From Adiantum capillus-veneris (lineage: Eukaryota > Streptophyta > Polypodiopsida > Polypodiales > Pteridaceae): a DNA stretch of 64,000 nucleotides. The notes under the pieces are model-generated. The model was not told where the DNA came from, did no database searches, and worked only from the letters and a program-made list of their open reading frames with translations. Of this stretch, positions 38,423-49,179 are shown one piece after another; positions within the stretch are counted from its first letter, which is position 1; each line of letters starts with the position of its first letter. The stretch lies in NCBI GenBank assembly GCA_014529385.2, contig CM043953.1, positions 70,158,872 through 70,222,871 on the forward strand. Direction: 5' to 3'. The position numbers were made by a program, and so were the translations under genes.

Positions 38423-38614
38423 TGTTGGGGTATAAAGCCCAATGTGGTCGCCCAGATAAGTGGGCGGGCCGCCAGGTATGTACACATATTCTTTTGTTAA
38501 AACCTAATAAGAACTCACTATGCTCTACACATTACAGTAGAGCGAGTTCACCATATCGTCGTGCGCATCTTCTCGCACTCTCTCTCGCGTCGCACTTCCG
38601 CTCGTACTCCTTCA
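38423..38614 (+). repeat. 3' LTR of the copia element
   Basis: 192 bp, TGTTGGGG..CCTTCA, followed by the target duplication CTGAA at 38615. Confidence 0.9.
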
Positions 38615-38619
38615 CTGAA

Positions 38620-39359
38620 TGCAAATGAGCTTATGTTGCCCCATTTGACTATATGTTCCTAGTCTACCCAGAATGCCCCATTTATACTTACCTCTATTGA
38701 TCATATCTTGTTGTTCATATCACATGCGGCTCAAACCGTTGATCATTCTGACACTCTGTTGACAAATGGCCTTTGGTCTGCAGTTTTGATCCTTTAGAAT
38801 TTGGCTCAAAATTCATCTTGTGTCGAATCTTTCCATATTTGCCATGTTTGAAGTCCTTGCTTTGAAGTTTTGGCGTTTGCTTTCAAAAGGCAATTCCGAC
38901 TTTCCTGGCTCGACTTATCAATTTTTGTTGATTATTTATCATTTTTTTCTTTTTTGTTAAAAGAAAATTGTTTACAATCATTATTAGCTAGTCAAAAATT
39001 AGCCAAAATTAGTGTAGCCTCGCTTATATACATACTCTTATTCTGGTATTGGATGGTGACGGTATGGCTCATGATTATGCCAACTCAGAGTTTGTAAGGC
39101 TCTGAAAAACTTGTTTTAAAGAAGAAGAAAGGAAAGAAAAAAGAAAAAAGAAAAAAGAAAAAAATTGATAATAATAATATACAAATAATAATCCTACCAC
39201 ATTTTTCCCCCTTCCTAGAGTGAGTCATCCCCAACGAACATGTGTTAGAGTGCATGGGAATAAAGCACTGTCTATGCATAGTCGTATAATGTGGCTCTAT
39301 GATGCTAAATGAGGATATGCATGTGGAAACAAAATGCTGTGTGAGAGAGAGGTGCTGAA
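38620..39359 (-). other. Spacer of the host LTR element, interrupted by copia
   Basis: Non-coding sequence that would join 33298 before the copia insertion. It contains a purine-rich low-complexity tract at 39114-39166. No gene seen. Confidence 0.5.
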
Positions 39360-39789
39360 CAATATGTTCAGTGGCTGTTGGTGGCGAAGTTGCATTGAAG
39401 CTACGTGGTCCAAACAGTAGTAATTGGAGAAGACGCGCCCTGTGTTTGACGGTGACCTGCAGAAGTTTTGGTGTTGCTGGCTATTTTGCTAGTTGGCTTT
39501 GCTTTGGTTGCCACTAAAATTGCTTGCTTATGGATTCTCTAGAACAGGCATCGTGTGAGCGAGTTTGTTTTGGTTTCCATACCCACTTGACATTGTTGGG
39601 TAGGTGAGGGCTGTATTGCATTGGCCTAGTTTGTTTGACAAAAGCTGTAGGCAATTTGGCGAGGTTTGATTTCTGTGTAGGTAATGTAAGCGGACTTGTA
39701 TTGTTTTGTTGTTTTGGTATCCACAATTTCCTAGGATGGGTTTGCATGATGGATTTTTTGACCGATGTTTTCTTGGCCATGGTTGTGGA
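39360..39789 (-). pseudogene. C-terminal tail after the second protease
   Basis: Basic, Pro/Gln-rich frames with HPRKLWIPKQQN and later KWVWKPKQTR. The repeated W-x-P-K word may be a motif. No family recognised. Confidence 0.4.
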
Positions 39790-40423
39790 TTATTGCTAAG
39801 CGAGTGCATGTGGTGATGGTAGAGGTTCCCATACATGGTCTGTTGGTACAAAGGACGTGGCAAAAGATTGGTCCGCTTTTTTGAGTAGTAAGGTATTGTC
39901 CTGCCAGTTTGGCGTGGCTTGATAAGTGCGCATCCATGGCACTCCCAGAATAACTGCTTCGTTAAGATGCTGATTGTGGACCACATGAAATTGATGCGGA
40001 TAAATTGTTCCATCAATAGTGATTGGTAAATCTATATGGCCCAGACTGTCCATACTGCCTTTGTTTGCTACTTTGAACCCCATAGTGTTTGGCATTAGAG
40101 GCTCCCACATGATTTTTCTGAAAGTGGAGTAATTAGCCACATTAGCTCTGGCCCAGTGTCCATTAATGCTCGCTCGTTGGTGCCATCTACAAGTTGTAAA
40201 TTAATGCGTAGATCCATTCCTCCTAACCATGTAGCTGTCATTTGTATGGATGCCATCGGTGTAGTATCAATAGCCTCGTTCTGTTGAGCTTTCCTCTAAA
40301 AGCTTGCTTGCTCTTTGCGCTTTAATATTCGGATTTTGGCTTCCTGCTGTGCCTGTTCTCGAATATCTTGTGCCAGTCTTTTGCACTGAGCTGCTACGTG
40401 TAGTGTTGCGAGTTCTTCTGGTG
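39790..40423 (-). pseudogene. Second aspartic-protease-like domain after integrase
   Basis: The integrase frame, after a slip, runs into a helical Gln/Lys-rich stretch (LTPEELATLHVAAQCKRLAQ). It then reaches INLQLVDGTNERALMDTGPE, a D-T-G active-site loop. After another frame change come FKVANKGSMDSLGHIDLPIT and NEAVILGVPWMRTYQA, matching the flap and 'ILG.dWl' end of retropepsins. One early stop and one frameshift occur. A protease downstream of integrase, in addition to the one before RT, is not the usual gypsy order. Confidence 0.65.
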
Positions 40424-41856
40424 TCAGCGGAAGAAGATATTCTTTAATCTGCAGCCACTCGTCCAATTAGGCATCTCCTCTCCTGCTAATGTTGCAAGCT
40501 TGATGGATCCACTTTGTGATATGTCATGTATTACAAAAGGCCCCATCCCTCGCTTTTTGAGTTTTTTTGGAGTGTTGTTGAGGGTATAAAAGTAATCCCC
40601 TTTTTGGAACTCCTTGCCGATCACGTATTGATCATGGAAAGATTTTATTTGTTCTTTTTTAGCATATATCCCAGCTATTGCTCTAAGTCGGGTTTCATTT
40701 AATTCTTCCAGGGTCTCTAGTCTCTCCGATAGCTCATGGCCCGTCCATCCCAATTGTGTTTCCACTCTTAGGGTTTTGATTGGTAAATCCAATGGTAGTA
40801 TTGCATTAATCCCAAATACCAGGTTAAAGGGAGCCGTGTTGATGGAAGTTTTAAAAGCTACTCTATAAGCCCATAAGGCTATGTGTAGCTTTTGATCCCA
40901 ATCGTTCCTCGAGTCATTGACTATTTTGGTGAGTACGGTGCATAAGATTTTTTTGGTACTCTCTGCTTGCCCGTTAGCTTGCGGATGATAAGGTGCCGAT
41001 TTGCAATGGACCACCATGAATTCTTCAAAAGGCTTTCAATGACGTCGTTTAAAAAGTGTGTTCCCCTATCGCTTACTATTTCGATACATAGTCTATATCT
41101 CGTAAAGACGTGCTAAAAAAGGAACTGAGCTGTAGTTCTTGCATCGATTTTTTGGGTCGCTTTTGCTTCTGTCCATTTCATCATGTATTTTGTTACTGCT
41201 ATGATGTATTGCACGTGCGTCCTGTATCCCGGAGGTATAATGGGACCAATGAAGTCAATGCCCCATTTGGCAAAAGCACGTACTCCCATCATTGGCCTGA
41301 GTGGCATTTCATCTCTCTATTGGGGTGGTTTTGTGCATTGACATTCATCACATCGTTTGACCTATGTATCTGCATCCATAAACAGGGTTGGCCACCATAT
41401 GCCTGAGTGTAGCACAAGCTTTGCCGTTTTATCAACAGAGAGATGTCCTCCTGGCTGTCCTGAATGTACTTGATCTAAGATAATGTAATATTTGCTTTGT
41501 GTAGCACACAACCGTAGCTGTTTGTCCTTTCCTCGCCTATACAGTTGGTTGGCAATGAGAAGATAGTTTTTGGCCTCTTCTTCTACAATTTTCATTCTTG
41601 CTTTGCCCCATTCCTCTGGGAAGGTTTTATTTGTTAAGTACTCAACTATGTGAGTACTCCATTTGGGTGCTTGTACTACTCTAAACAGGGTGGCATGTTC
41701 CACTGGAGGTTGTTTTGTATAGCTATCACAGGATTTTACATATGTATGGGCAATGTGTCCCATGTTTGGCCAGTGTATTCCCAATCTCTTTAACCGTTGG
41801 CCTGTCTGTGTTTCTCCATTGTGAAATCCAGTATTTTGTACATGAGCCTGTTTCAC
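40424..41856 (-). pseudogene. Integrase
   Basis: H2C2 region (VHSGQPGGHLSVDKTAKLVL), core start (KWGIDFIGPIIPPG), core end (YHPQANGQAESTKKILC) and the C-terminal KLKKRGMGPFVIHDISQSGS. It is broken near 41310 and 41050. There is no chromodomain. Confidence 0.88.
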
Positions 41857-41877
41857 GTAGTAGGTGGATTCTTCAGG

Positions 41878-42456
41878 CTATACACATAGTCTCAATATCC
41901 CATCCTTACCGTGTTTGTACAGCCATCCTGCTAAAAGTTGGAGATTTTGTGCTTGATGTATAATTGATGGTTGTCTTTCTATCTCTAATGAGCCGATTGT
42001 GACTAGAGGAATGACCTCTTCGCTCCATCTCAGTACCATTTCAATGTTAAACAGATACGAATCAGGAAGATCATCATCAACACCCTTGGGTGCTTCCCCA
42101 TGAAATATTCCTGAAAGATAATTTGCTCTCGTGTGTGTGGTCCACTTTTTTATGACTACCGTGAAGTCAAACTCAAGCAATAATATAAACCAACAAACAA
42201 TTCTTCCATTGTTGCAAGGTTTGTTTACTAGATATAGCAGTGCTTGCTGATCCATGAAGAAAACAAATTTGTTTGCTAGAAGGTAGTGTCTAGATTTTTT
42301 GACAGTATATATCATCCCTAGACCTTCTCTTTCCATAGTGGTATAATTTTTCTCTGCATTGTTTAGCTTCCGACTAGAGTAGCAAATGGGAAAATCCATT
42401 TTCTTCTCTCCTGGCTGGGCTAATATGCATCTGATGGCATAGGCTGATGCATCCAC
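41878..42456 (-). pseudogene. RNase H domain
   Basis: MDASAYAIRCILAQ, CYSSRKLNNAEKNYTTMERE and FFMDQQALLYLVN give the D-E-D pattern of gypsy RNase H. The end is degenerate. Confidence 0.88.
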
Positions 42457-42477
42457 ATGAACATGAAAGATTTTTCT

Positions 42478-43236
42478 CTAGTCAGGGGCTTGCAAAATTG
42501 GAGCAGAAATTAATTGCTGCTTCAATTTTTGGAAAGCTTGCTCACATTCCTCCATCCATTTGAACTTAGCAATGAGGACGTACAACGGCTTAACCATTAC
42601 AACATACATATATATGAAACACCTGTAGTATCTGAAATGCTCCATAAATGCTTGCACTTCTTTCATCTTCGTTGGTCTCAGTAGTGCAGCAATTATTTGT
42701 ACCTTATCTTGATCAGTTGAAATTCCATTTTTGAACACAATGTGGCCCAAAATTTTACCTTGTCTTACCATGAAGACACATTTTTTTGGGTTTAAGCAAA
42801 TACAATACGTTCTGCACTTTTCAAAGACTTTTCCTAGATGAGTGATGTGGTCACTTCTTAGATTAAAATATACACAAAGATCATCCATATAAATCTCCAG
42901 AAATTGTATGAGATATTCTTTAAATGCGTGGCTTATTAGTCTTTGAAATGTGGCAAGGACATTGGTCAGGCCGAAAGGAATTACCTTGTAGGCAAATACA
43001 CCCCACTCTGTCACAAAAGCTGTCTTATGATGATCTTCAGCTTTAATCATCAACTGTTTGTATCCTAAGAACCCATCCAAGAAACTATAGGCCTCTTTCC
43101 CTGCTACCCTCTCAATAACATGATCTGCTATTGACAGTGTATAAGTATCCCTGATGGTGGCTGCATTTACTTGTTTGAGGTTTACACAGACACGCAGTTT
43201 TCCATTCTTTTTGGGTACCACCACAATAGGGGACAC
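42478..43236 (-). pseudogene. Reverse transcriptase domain
   Basis: SPIVVVPKKNGKLRVCVN, then AYSFLDGFLGYKQLMI, AFVTEWGVFAYKVIPFGL, and the catalytic LEIYMDDLCVY. The thumb has KILGHIVFKNGIS. All three catalytic acidic positions are present. Confidence 0.92.
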
Positions 43237-44838
43237 CTAATCAATGTGATCAATCTCGTAGATAAACTTAGCGTCCTTCAGTTTGTTGTAATTTTCTTGG
43301 CAAAAGTTTCATTGTACGTGTAAGGACGTTGTTTGCGTGGTCTGGCATCACTCTTAAGGGGTATCGTGTGTTGACTGATCTCAGGATCTATCCCTTTTAG
43401 ATCTTTGTAGGACCATGAAAAGACATCTTTGTATCGTCTGAGCGTATTGACTAGAAGTTGCTCTTCCTCGTCCGTAAGGTCCGTGGCAATGTATATCGGT
43501 TTAGGCTCCTCACGTGGTTCTCCTAAGTTGATGCATTTGGCTTTTTCAGGCCCATCATATGAAGTTCCTGGTTCCTTGGGATCTCATTTGGGTTTTTGCA
43601 CCACGATTTTCCTATCATGAATGGTATACTTCTTATAGTGGGAAGGTGCATTGAATTTATCATCATTCGATTCCTCGTCAGTTTTCATTTCTGTTGTCCA
43701 AACTTCCTTCAAGGCTCGTTTCAGTTCATTGTATTTAACTTTGTGCTCCATTTTGGACAACTTCATCGATTTCTTGATATTGCTTTCTTTTTTGGTTTTT
43801 GTGTGTTCGTTTTTTCCGATTTTGTTTTGGTTGAGTCCGGTTTCATGTAGTCTTTTGATATCCCGTCCTTGAGGCAGTCCGTCGCTTCTACTAACCTTAA
43901 GTACTACATTTTGTCATTTTACAGAGGTACTGAGTCCTCGTCCTGCTCGTTTCGGTTAATTCTACGTTTATCTTGATATGTGCATTGTCTTCGACGGTTT
44001 TGGTTCGGGAAGTCATAGTAGATCACCCGTTGATCGTTCCGTTTGATGTTCTGACTTGAGCTACTAGACAACTCGTCATCTGCATTATCCTTTAGCAGCT
44101 TATCAGTCGAGTCTTGGAAATCTTCTTCATCCGTTTGATCAAGGTCTCTTATTGAGATTTCATCCACTATGCATCGGCACTCGGCAACCCTATCCTTGTC
44201 AGTGACTTCCCACTCTGACTTTGGATTTAGGCTGACACCCATCATCTGGAATGGAATGATATCATATCCTTCCTCATCACAAAATTTGGTGACGGTCACC
44301 TCGTTTACACAAACATCAAGTGTGGCTAGTATCTGTTGCCATCCAAAAGGTTCGAACCTCTCTTCTGGAAAAGGCTCTGGTATATATGCCTCAGCTTGTA
44401 CAGTCCTATCAAAATGCAATTTTTCCTTTTTAAACTTCCACCTTTGGAAGCCTCTCCTATCCACTGGTGAGCTTTGTTCTGGAGCCAAGCCGGTATTCCC
44501 CCCTCGCGGTCAATTGTGGAGTTCAAGTTTTCTCCTGGTATTTGCTCTACATCTCTATAGCTATGATCTGCGACATTAATTTTCGTAGTGACATCCTTGT
44601 TCCTTAGATAGATATAGTTGTAACCCCAATCTTGCACCATTTTGAGCTAACGCATGAATGGTCTGTCCAATATGATATGGAAATTGCTGCTCTCATCGAA
44701 ATTCATACTAGCAAAAGTGTGTTCATATGCAATTCTGCAAGAGGTTACCACAATCTGCTCCAAGATGCCAATGGGTCTTTCTAGATACCCATCTGCCAAT
44801 TGAAGTTTCATCGTAGTCTTTTGGAGAGCAGGTTTTTC

Positions 44839-45228
44839 CTATTTTTTCCACATTGCTTTGGTAGCTATGGCTATTCTAGCACCGCTGTCCAATATTGCTA
44901 TTGACTTAACCTCTTTGTGCTCCACTGGCAGAGTAGTATTTCCTTCTTCACCTTCACAATAATCCCCTACCTTGTTCAATGGTATTGGCTCATGTTTAGT
45001 TTGTTTCGAGGGTTGTGTCTTTAGTGTGTTTGGAGAAGCCTCGGGTGATGGAATTACCAACGCTATTTTTTCCAAATTTCTCCCAACCTCATCCAAAAGA
45101 TGCGGTCTAATGTGCAGTAACTCTAACAGAGTTAGTGTACAACGGATAGGGGATGACATCATCTTGTGAAGAGTTTTAGTATCCATCATCTTAGGATTGG
45201 CTTTCCATTGAGATTGTACTTCCTTCAC
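44839..45228 (-). pseudogene. First aspartic protease domain
   Basis: Near the end of the frame is AILDSGARIAIATKAM, the hydrophobic-D-S-G active-site loop of retroelement proteases, at the usual place between gag and RT. The next frame (44640-43919) continues as the protease-RT linker. Confidence 0.65.
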
Positions 45229-45272
45229 CTCCGATCAATTTTCATGGGTCCCAATAAATGAAGGTAAAGTCT

Positions 45273-46400
45273 TCAATGAATGAGGTTTACAGTCCTCCGA
45301 TATCGTTGTCCCTGCATCGCCATATAGTGATCTGATGTCATTTGGGTAGATTCATGCTCGAAGTGAATCTCTGGGCTCGGAGATGATAGAATTGTAGCAC
45401 TTCCATCTTTTCTATTCCTGATCTGTTCCCATAGCTCTTGAGGCCATTGTTCTTCTACTTCTGGAATTGGCAGTGGTGCTTGAGAATACCTTCCATCTGT
45501 TGTATTGGCTGCCACCCTTGTATCCAATGGTGTTTTGTCTACAAAATCTGGTCGGTCTTTCTTTTCAATTCCCCACCCCTCTAACTGTTGAGTCTTTTCT
45601 CGGATTAATACCTCAGTTTTTGGATCAGTAGGAACTGATGGTTCCATAAGCGCTTGAGAGGCTTGGATGAGCTCCTTCCACATCTTTAGTCTCTCTTTCT
45701 CATAGCCTGAATGAGGGTACGTTAACCACCTATCCTCTTGGGTTTGGTTAAGCTTTAGACTTGCCTTGTAAGATTTCAAAATAGCATCCAAAGGTTTGAA
45801 CACCTTGTCTACCAAGACAGACTCTCCTGGTGGTATATCTGATGGTTTTTTTATCTCGTTGTTTCCCTTACAGTCTCTTTCCCTTTGCAATTGTTCCTCT
45901 GTTTTCAGTAACTTGGTTTCCAATGTCGTTTTTTCCTTTTCTCTTTTGGTTTTCATCTTGTCTTGTTTTGCTTTCCAGGATTTCCTAGGGGTTCGGACAG
46001 ACAAATTTTCTATCTCTGTTTGGCTTGTTGGGATGTTCCTTGCGGCCTCATGTGCTTGAGCTCTACCGACAGCATTTATCGGAATGTTCGGTTCTATTTT
46101 TGATCCACTTGAGCTTGGCACCATCCCCATCTTGTTCATGGTTGCTTTTCCCTTGTTGTCAGGGTTTTTTGGATAGTGTGGAATGAGATGGTCAGTCGTA
46201 CATCCCTCACAGAATCCAAATTTTTTTACCCTTTCTCCTTTGTTTGAACAAACTCTCACCCAATGATCACCACCACATTCATAGCATGGTTCTACAGGTG
46301 GTGGAGAAGCTTGTGGAGCCCCCATCGGTTGTCCTGCTCTAGGAGGATACCCTTTAGGTTTGCAGCCCTGATTTTCCCATGAACATAAGCATATTCTCAT
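45273..46400 (-). pseudogene. Zinc knuckle and charged linker
   Basis: A 375-residue open frame. Near residue 40 is CYECGGDHWVRVC, a CX2CX3HX4C knuckle, followed by a second Cys/His cluster (CEGCTTDH). The remainder is Lys/Glu-rich and likely helical (KMKTKREKEKTTLETKLLK). Confidence 0.7.
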
Positions 46401-46919
46401 CGACGAAGTAATGGTTTTTAGTTGGTTATGCTATGTATGAGGGCTCGGTATCTCTTTAGGAATTATCCATGCATTATGTCCCTCTGGAGCATATGCATTC
46501 CCATCAAATCCCCTTTCGTAAGTATTTTCCGATTCCTCCCGATACAAGACTACTTGGACTTAAGTATTGTCTGATTCCTCCCGATAGAAGACTACTTGGA
46601 CCATACTCTTATCAGAAGGCGGTTCTGTGGGTTGAGAAATCCTTACCATAGCCCTATTTTCCTGTGGCGGTAAGGGAGGTTGATGTCCCAACACAGGTTG
46701 AGCTTTCTCTTGCCCTAGAATAGATTTATTTGGCCCTACTTGGTACCTTGGAGGGGGTGGAAATTGTTGCTCTCCGTGTGGTCCGTATTGTCTCTCTCTA
46801 ACATAGTCTTGATTATAGAAACATTCGTGAGTTTCATGGTTTGTCCAATTTTTTTTTGTAGCACACCACTTCAATATTTTCTATGCGTTTACTCCTTGCC
46901 TTTGTTGAAGGTTGCACCA

Positions 46920-48304
46920 CTAGGTTGGATGATCTCCTCCACATGTGTCACATTTTTGGGTGGGCGGTTGTCGTGTGTTTGGGTTTGTCCTGTTTCCTTG
47001 GTTTATCCTTCTGATCACTTCCTCAATCATTTGATCAACGTCCGGCACAATTGGGTTTTTCCTTGCCAATTTTGTTGTGGACTCACTGGTGGTTGAAGAG
47101 GTGCTACTCGTCCTCGGATCTGTGTCTTCAGTCAGCTCCCCGTATGCCTTGCAATTATCTACCAGATACAATGCCTCTTTCGTGACTTGCTCAAAAGTTA
47201 CACATGCCTTCAAGTGCAAGTCCTTTTTAAGTGTATCATTTTGCAATACTTCTATGAAAAGGACTGAGTCTTTCATCCTGAGGTAATTCTCAAGCAGGGT
47301 ATCTCTCTATGTACTTCTTGAAACAAAGCAATGCTTCCTTCACTTTCTCTTTTTCCTTTTGCCTAAATGCATAGATCTAGGAGATAGTGTTATTCTTGAT
47401 CCCTCTTTTTGAGAATTCCTCAGCGAATTCTCAGAGAAGTTTCTCAATACTTGGAAATTCCAAGCTATTTAATGGTTGGAACCAAGTCAAGGTAGTACCT
47501 TCTAATGTCAACCCAAATCCTTCATATTGAGTGTGGAAATCAGTTACCTGTTCTTCTCTCAACACTTGTTTGAAGATTGAAACATGGGCATACGGATCTC
47601 TCGATCCATTATACTTTTTGGGTACGCCTTTTTTCACCTGAGATGGTTGCATACGTCTGGTATCTGCAACCATTGTAGCAGCACTTGGTCCACCTGGTGT
47701 GGCTTCTCTAGGTTCATAATCTCCTCTTGGTACTACTAGTGGTATCCTATCATCAAGTCGATCTCGTGTAATAGTCAGAGGGATTCTAGTGGTGTAAGTG
47801 ACATCACGAACAATACTGCCTCTATTCGTGTTCATGGAAGCCCTAGACGCCATTGATCCTAAAGGCCCTGTGTTTGGGACTCGTTGTCCAAAAGGCTCCT
47901 CCGACCTGGTTCTCAAGGGGCTCACATGAGTCAGTAGTCGTGGTTTTTAACTTTTCCGGATTTGCATAGGATTGGTGGAGTGGTCCTCCAAAATATGTAT
48001 ATCTCTCTAATTCCTTACGATCCATTGGGGAGTACTTTTGGCCATACTTGTCTATTATGACCACCTGAATACTTCTCCCCTCCGTGTACGAGTAAACATA
48101 TAAATTTTTTCTGTCAGTCAATTCCTTGATGCGGGGCTCGTCACATCTGTAATAGAGTGTGTTCTCCATTATTGAACTTATAAAGCTCCACATACGTGTT
48201 GTTTGTATTAAGGCGCTCTGTCTCATTGGTGCGTCTGAGTACCACGTTTTGTTTCTCCATTTTTGGTGGTTCATCGGCCAGCTCCTTATCTACCTTGTCC
48301 TTGG
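46920..48304 (-). pseudogene. gag region
   Basis: The frame at 47925-47431 carries a gag core (PKKYNGSRDPYAHVSIF, then GLTLEGTTLTWFQPL, the family's 'L.G.A..Wf..L'). The next frame, 47276-46920, ends near CDTCGGDHPT, a Cys-rich knuckle remnant. The sequence from 48304 to 47930 is open in pieces and is the N-terminal region. Nothing separates it from the LTR. Confidence 0.75.
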
Positions 48305-49157
48305 TGTTAGTGGGTCGCCGCGACGGACGTCTACATCATAGCTCTTTTGTACTAACATAATGTCAATATACAAGGAAGCGACTCGGGATGGGGCATGGAG
48401 ACTTAATGAGAGTGTCAATCTCACCAAAGTCAACTCAAGGGCTACTCGTTCTACGACAAAAGCAAATCAACCACTTCCTAGTCAGACAATCAGTATGCGT
48501 CCAATCTCACCACTCTAGGTCATCACGCCTTTTCGGTATCCAAATGAATCCAGGAACGCCACGAAACTTAAGGAGAGGTATCACAACAATTAAGGGCTCA
48601 ATCCTACCAAGTTTTGTCACCATCTGGGAAGGTACATAAATCACGATCCATCACAAAAAATGTGCAGAAAACTAAAATATAAGTACTTGGAAAGGTCTTC
48701 CTTAAGCATAGAAACACTTATCCATGATCAAAATATCAAATAACAACCATTTTAACCTCCAAATCAATGCATTTAGCTCACAAACCATGTATCGCGAACC
48801 ACACCAGAATTGAAAATGATTACACTTAGATTATAGAGCAAGAGACAAGGAATGCAATGTGCTATTCGGAAACGAGTTCTGATTACCAACTCAGGAGAAA
48901 AGAAGATTACAATTTGTAGTAGTAAGAGGCCTCCACCATGCATGATTCTTCAAGCTAATGATAAATCTTCCCTCAAAACTAAGGGTTTTGACTTTAAAAG
49001 TTAAGGGGGCTTTTCCACGACCATTCGGCCCCTTACAAGGGTGTAGACTCAGAGAAGTAAAGAGGGTATTGTCTAATTACATGGCTTTCTTTGAAACAAA
49101 AGAGTGTTTACAGGGTTTGGTGTGCATACACCTGCATATGCCTGTATCCACCAAACA
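48305..49157 (-). repeat. LTR 2 (internal LTR)
   Basis: 853 bp, same family and orientation as LTR 1 and LTR 3. Its right edge has the polypurine tract, as a 3' LTR of the right part should. Its left edge joins gag coding sequence directly. Confidence 0.9.
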
Positions 49158-49167
49158 TTCCCCCCTT
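49158..49167 (-). promoter_or_regulatory. Polypurine tract of the right part
   Basis: AAGGGGGGAA on the minus strand next to LTR 2, identical to that of the left part. Confidence 0.8.
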
Positions 49168-49179
49168 CCTATTCATTGC

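Larger units (their letters stand above)
33299..38614 (+). mobile_element. Nearly intact Ty1/copia element, 5.3 kb
   Basis: Starts TGTTGGGG, ends CTCCTTCA, and is flanked by perfect 5-bp duplications CTGAA (33294-33298 and 38615-38619). The polypurine tract AAGTGGGAGG precedes the 3' LTR (38423-38614, 192 bp). gag-pol is complete in domain order, with only two frame breaks. The 5' LTR matches the 3' LTR for only 75 bp (33299-33373) and then changes to an unrelated 1-kb leader. I found no clear primer-binding site. Confidence 0.9.
39360..48304 (-). pseudogene. Ty3/gypsy gag-pol of the left part
   Basis: One long, broken coding region read from 48304 downwards: gag, zinc knuckles, protease, RT, RNase H, integrase without a chromodomain, then a second protease-like domain and a Lys/Trp/Pro-rich tail. 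Stops or frameshifts fall between most blocks, which are listed separately. It is directly joined to the middle LTR (48305) with no leader or primer-binding site, so its first codons appear to be missing. The missing chromodomain and the tRNA-Asp-like primer site of the related right part suggest the non-chromovirus (Athila/Tat-like) branch. Confidence 0.85.

Noticed and set aside
43429-47286. Plus-strand frames opposite the gypsy gag-pol
   Set aside because: Shadows of the real minus-strand coding region, with no motifs of their own.
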